A DNA stretch of 64,000 nt from UBA5614 sp034678545 (GTDB taxonomy: Bacteria; Cloacimonadota; Cloacimonadia; Cloacimonadales; Cloacimonadaceae): NCBI GenBank assembly GCA_034678545.1, contig JAXDBS010000024.1:16510-80509 (forward strand), given 5' to 3'. Of this stretch, positions 61,313 to 64,000 are shown one piece after another (within the stretch, counting starts at the first letter, position 1; each line of letters begins with the position of its first letter). The notes beneath the pieces were generated by a model. The model saw nothing but the letters and a program-made list of their open reading frames with translations, did not search any database and was not told where the DNA came from. A program made the translations under genes and the position numbers.

Positions 61313-63019
61313 TCATTCATACAGGTACTCCAGGCCTGCCAGCAGCGAATAAGCAAGGTTTTTCTCATTGAATTCCTGAGAAGAGAACATAGCATGGACA
61401 TCGCGCTGCAGTTCAGGGCTTAATTTTTCAAGCTGCCCTGCCTTCTCTTCCTGCAAAGTGGCATAGTATGTCCTGAGCCCTGGATTGACCGCCCACCAGT
61501 ACTCGATGGGGATCATGTTCCTTTTACTTGGTCTGCCTGTGACTTTCCTGTAAACTTTGTACATCCCGTTGCGTGCCTTGGTCCTGAACCAGGAGAGCCA
61601 GATTGGCTCAACCAGACTGTTGCCGGTTTTTTCCCAAACATAGGTGGCGCCGAGGCGGTTGTACTTCAGCATCCACTTCCTGTAGCAACGCACCTTGCAG
61701 CGCAGGGCAGGATCTATGTTCAGGCCAAACTGGGCGAACTCCGGTTCCAGGAAGGGGGAGACACTCCAGCTTCTGATTGCGCAGGCGGCATCGCCGTTGG
61801 TAGCGGCATTGAAGGCGCGGTTGTACATCAGCAGCATCTCCAGGTTGGGGTATTGGTCGGCGATGTACCTGATGTCGCTTTCCAGGGCGTTATACAGGCG
61901 GAGGGAATAAGCTCCGGGCCTGAGTTCCGGCTTGCTGTGCCGCTTTTCGGTTAGGAATGAACCCAAGATGGCGTCACCGATTTGACCGCTGTGCAGAATG
62001 CCGAAGCCTTTCAGGTCAAGGGAAGTGATGGCGTCGTACAGGTGTGGGGCTCCGTGCAAGGTCACCTGCCCTTCCGTATAGATGAGGTTATCGTTGATGT
62101 TCAGGAAATAACTGCCGTTTTCCAGAGAGTGAAAGATGGGTTTGAGGCCCAACTTCCGGCAAATCTGTGCCGCTACGACGTCATCGTAATATCCAGGTTC
62201 GGAAAAGGTCAGGCAGGTGATGTCCCTGTAGCCGAGATTGTAAGCAGTCATCACCGTTTGCCTGGAATCCAGTCCCCCGCTCAGGAAAGCAATGTGGTTA
62301 AGGTTGTTTTCCCTGTCTTTCTCAAAACCGGCCTCCACTGACCGTCGGAACAACTCTTCCAGACGGGGCAGTGCTTCATCCAGGTTTTGGTGTCTGATCT
62401 CGTTGTGGAATTGGTGATAGGATTGGACTGACATGCGGTTGGCTGAACACTTTATGTATTGCCCTGCCTGCAGGTGCCTGATCTGCCGGATGGTTGTGTA
62501 ATCTGTCAGCATATAGCCATAAGTCAGCATCATCCGGGCGGCGGTCTCATCCACATCCGTGGCGATTCCGTTGGCCTTAAGCAGCCTGTTGATCAGCCGG
62601 ATGGAAGTGCCGGCGAGGAATAACTCCGGCGTTTGATAATAATATACACGGAGGGAATTAACCTGGTTTGTGAAGACTGTGATTTCGTCTTGTTCAGGAT
62701 GATAACAAGCTCCGGCAAACTGCCCGTGGAAGGTTGCCAAGCGGCCGTAAGCCACTTCACCCATTGCCGATTTAATCAGCTGTGTGACGTCCCTGGAGGC
62801 GTAGTTATCTACCAGTTGCGGGGAGTTCACCACAATGCCTTCAAAGATATGCAAGCCGTCATCATCCGCTGTTGCAAAGGAATCGGACATCTCTTTCCCG
62901 GGAAAACTGCAGAATGCTTTTATCACCGACCCGGACGCGTCAGAGTGCGTGTAAACCGCATCCAGGCCGTGGCAGGGATCTGTCTCAAAGGGCAGTCTGG
63001 TCCTGATGATAAGGAACAT
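61313..63019 (-). CDS. Asparagine-synthase-like protein lacking the glutaminase cysteine
   Basis: A 568-residue protein with a degenerate N-terminal Ntn/GATase-like half (about 1-215) and an asparagine-synthase PP-loop domain (about 230-480). The ATP loop is FLSGGLDSRQ near 242. The residue after Met is Phe, not the catalytic Cys2 of glutamine-dependent enzymes, so ammonia from Gln is not expected. Homologues with this layout occur in polysaccharide and natural-product clusters and modify carboxylates; this one has no such cluster next to it. GGGAG precedes ATG 63019; the longer frame to 63082 lacks a site. It is downstream of leuS. Substrate unknown. Confidence 0.8.
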   Translation of the reverse strand: MFLIIRTRLPFETDPCHGLDAVYTHSDASGSVIKAFCSFPGKEMSDSFATADDDGLHIFEGIVVNSPQLVDNYASRDVTQLIKSAMGEVAYGRLATFHGQFAGACYHPEQDEITVFTNQVNSLRVYYYQTPELFLAGTSIRLINRLLKANGIATDVDETAARMMLTYGYMLTDYTTIRQIRHLQAGQYIKCSANRMSVQSYHQFHNEIRHQNLDEALPRLEELFRRSVEAGFEKDRENNLNHIAFLSGGLDSRQTVMTAYNLGYRDITCLTFSEPGYYDDVVAAQICRKLGLKPIFHSLENGSYFLNINDNLIYTEGQVTLHGAPHLYDAITSLDLKGFGILHSGQIGDAILGSFLTEKRHSKPELRPGAYSLRLYNALESDIRYIADQYPNLEMLLMYNRAFNAATNGDAACAIRSWSVSPFLEPEFAQFGLNIDPALRCKVRCYRKWMLKYNRLGATYVWEKTGNSLVEPIWLSWFRTKARNGMYKVYRKVTGRPSKRNMIPIEYWWAVNPGLRTYYATLQEEKAGQLEKLSPELQRDVHAMFSSQEFNEKNLAYSLLAGLEYLYE

Positions 63020-63130
63020 GGCTTCTCCCGTGTATATGCTTGGTTTCAAGCATACAGCGTCTGCCTGATCGCAGGCTGTCAATGCATTTATCTATCGGTG
63101 CGGGTACAACTGCATCCTGCTCAGGTTTGG

Positions 63131-63168
63131 AAAATGAAACGGGCTGCCTCATGCCGCACAGCCCGTTT
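63131..63168 (-). terminator. Intrinsic terminator after leuS
   Basis: Ten-base-pair stem AAACGGGCTG / CAGCCCGTTT (minus strand) with a 12-base loop, then a T-rich tail. It separates leuS from the asparagine-synthase-like gene. Confidence 0.8.
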
Positions 63169-63187
63169 CTGTTAATTCAAACTTGGC

Positions 63188-64000
63188 TCAGGCAACGGCG
63201 ATGGAGACCATCTTGCCTGGCACGATGATGATCTTTCGGATGGTCTTGCCCTCGATGGTACGTTTCACGTTTTCCAACTGCAGGGCCAGATTTTTGATCT
63301 GTTCTTCCGGAGTTCCGGGAGTCACATCAAGTTTGCCTCGTACCTTGCCGTTGATCTGGATCACATAAATGATCTTGTCACGCACCAGGTATTGCTCTTC
63401 ATAACCAGGAAGCCCGCATTCATGGACTTTGTTTTCAAAGCCCAAGGCCTCCCACAGCTCCTCAGCGATGTGCGGCGCGAACGGATACAGGAGTTGGGGG
63501 ATGATGCCGCAGGCTTCGGCATAGACTGCCAGGTCATCGTCTCTGAACTGTTCCGGGTTCCGCACTGCCATACAATTGTTCAAATGCTCCATGATGGCTG
63601 CTATGGCTGTGTTGTATTGCATCCTGTTCAGGCAGTCTTCCAGCCATTTCCGAGTCGTAAAATGAGAGCTGTATAGCAGTTCTTTCAATCCGGGTGAGAC
63701 TTTATCGATGTCCGCGTTCAGTTTCAAACCCCGTTTCAACGTATCCAGATTTGACTCTATCAGCCGCCAGATCCTATTCAGGAAGCGGAACGCGCCCATG
63801 ATGCCGTCGTCGCTCCATTCCACATCCTTTTCCGGAGGCGAGGCGAACAGCAGGAACACCCGCAGCGTATCCGCCCCGAAGCGGTCGATGATATATTTGG
63901 GATCAACCACGTTGCCCTTGCTCTTGGACATCTTGGCCCCGTCCTTGGTGACCATGCCCTGGGTCAGCAGGCGCGCGAAGGGCTCGTCGCAATCCACCCA
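63188..64000 (-). CDS. leuS: Leucyl-tRNA synthetase, C-terminal fragment
   Basis: The last 270 codons of a class I synthetase; the start lies beyond the window. The KMSKS loop reads KMSKSKGN, after DEPFARLLTQGMV. Then FGADTLRVFLLFASPPEKDVEWSDDG leads into the anticodon-binding helical domain, and the C-terminal domain ends with IQINGKVRGKLDV and the KTIRKIIIVPGKMVSIAVA-type tail typical of LeuRS. Full-length bacterial enzymes have about 820 residues, so about 550 are missing to the right. Charges tRNA-Leu. Confidence 0.95.
   Translation of the reverse strand, partial: WVDCDEPFARLLTQGMVTKDGAKMSKSKGNVVDPKYIIDRFGADTLRVFLLFASPPEKDVEWSDDGIMGAFRFLNRIWRLIESNLDTLKRGLKLNADIDKVSPGLKELLYSSHFTTRKWLEDCLNRMQYNTAIAAIMEHLNNCMAVRNPEQFRDDDLAVYAEACGIIPQLLYPFAPHIAEELWEALGFENKVHECGLPGYEEQYLVRDKIIYVIQINGKVRGKLDVTPGTPEEQIKNLALQLENVKRTIEGKTIRKIIIVPGKMVSIAVA

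Overview
The window reads as a piece of chromosome from an uncultured, strictly anaerobic, Gram-negative bacterium of the FCB (Fibrobacteres-Chlorobi-Bacteroidetes) group, most likely Candidatus Cloacimonadota (inference). The reasons are mid-range GC with short intergenic gaps, exported proteins ending in type IX secretion (T9SS) type A sorting domains, PorV-like and PorE-like proteins, a periplasmic asparagine-synthetase-B-like protein of Bacteroidetes type, and an energy metabolism built on a NAD-linked flavin/iron-sulfur complex and a CoA-transferase. No respiratory oxidase, prophage, complete insertion sequence, CRISPR array, rRNA or tRNA gene was seen.

Layout. 1-2316 (minus): pyridoxal-kinase-like gene, HAD phosphatase, a truncated DUF486 gene and the start of a PiT-type phosphate permease. 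2658-4032 (plus): cyclic-nucleotide-domain histidine kinase, then rpmB. 4092-6854 (minus): adenosine-specific kinase, thpR, recA, recX. 7086-9462 (plus): pseudopilin-like protein, folC, small membrane protein. 9523-11729 (minus): PorV-like barrel gene overlapping dxr. 11941-15103: tsaE from a clear sigma70-type promoter, an exported cyclophilin with a sorting tag, xthA, a macro-domain protein, and the first copy of a palindromic repeat. 15606-22215 (plus): three envelope genes (PEGA-like repeat protein, PorE-like OmpA protein, FG-GAP propeller with sorting tag). 22479-33894 (plus): a long run of co-directional genes, lepB, hemW, CCA-adding-type enzyme, exported asparagine-synthetase-like protein, MlaD-like protein, a metalloprotease/propeller/barrel fusion, leucyl aminopeptidase and the two subunits of a CoA-transferase. 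34148-43585 (minus): one 3145-residue surface protein.

From 44017 on: a decayed amino-acid ABC permease bordered by repeat copy 2; an outer-membrane barrel; a cobalamin riboswitch controlling a secreted beta-propeller that resembles the BtuG type of vitamin B12 binder but carries a T9SS tag; the glycolytic pair fba-gap; an SUMF1-like lipoprotein; an XRE/S24 repressor; nth; small and exported proteins; repeat copy 3; and a three-gene operon (NuoE-like, NuoF-like, and a NuoG/GltD fusion) that looks like a Sporomusa-type electron-bifurcating transhydrogenase (Stn). The window closes with a PAS-GGDEF diguanylate cyclase, an asparagine-synthase-like protein lacking the glutaminase cysteine, and the 3' part of leuS.

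The genes suggest an amino-acid-fermenting anaerobe: peptides are cut by surface and cytoplasmic peptidases, acyl-CoAs are handled by the CoA-transferase, and NADH, NADPH and ferredoxin pools are balanced by the Stn-like complex. The two observations most worth following are the riboswitch-controlled, T9SS-tagged propeller and the family of about 85-bp palindromes with a shared 19-nt core.
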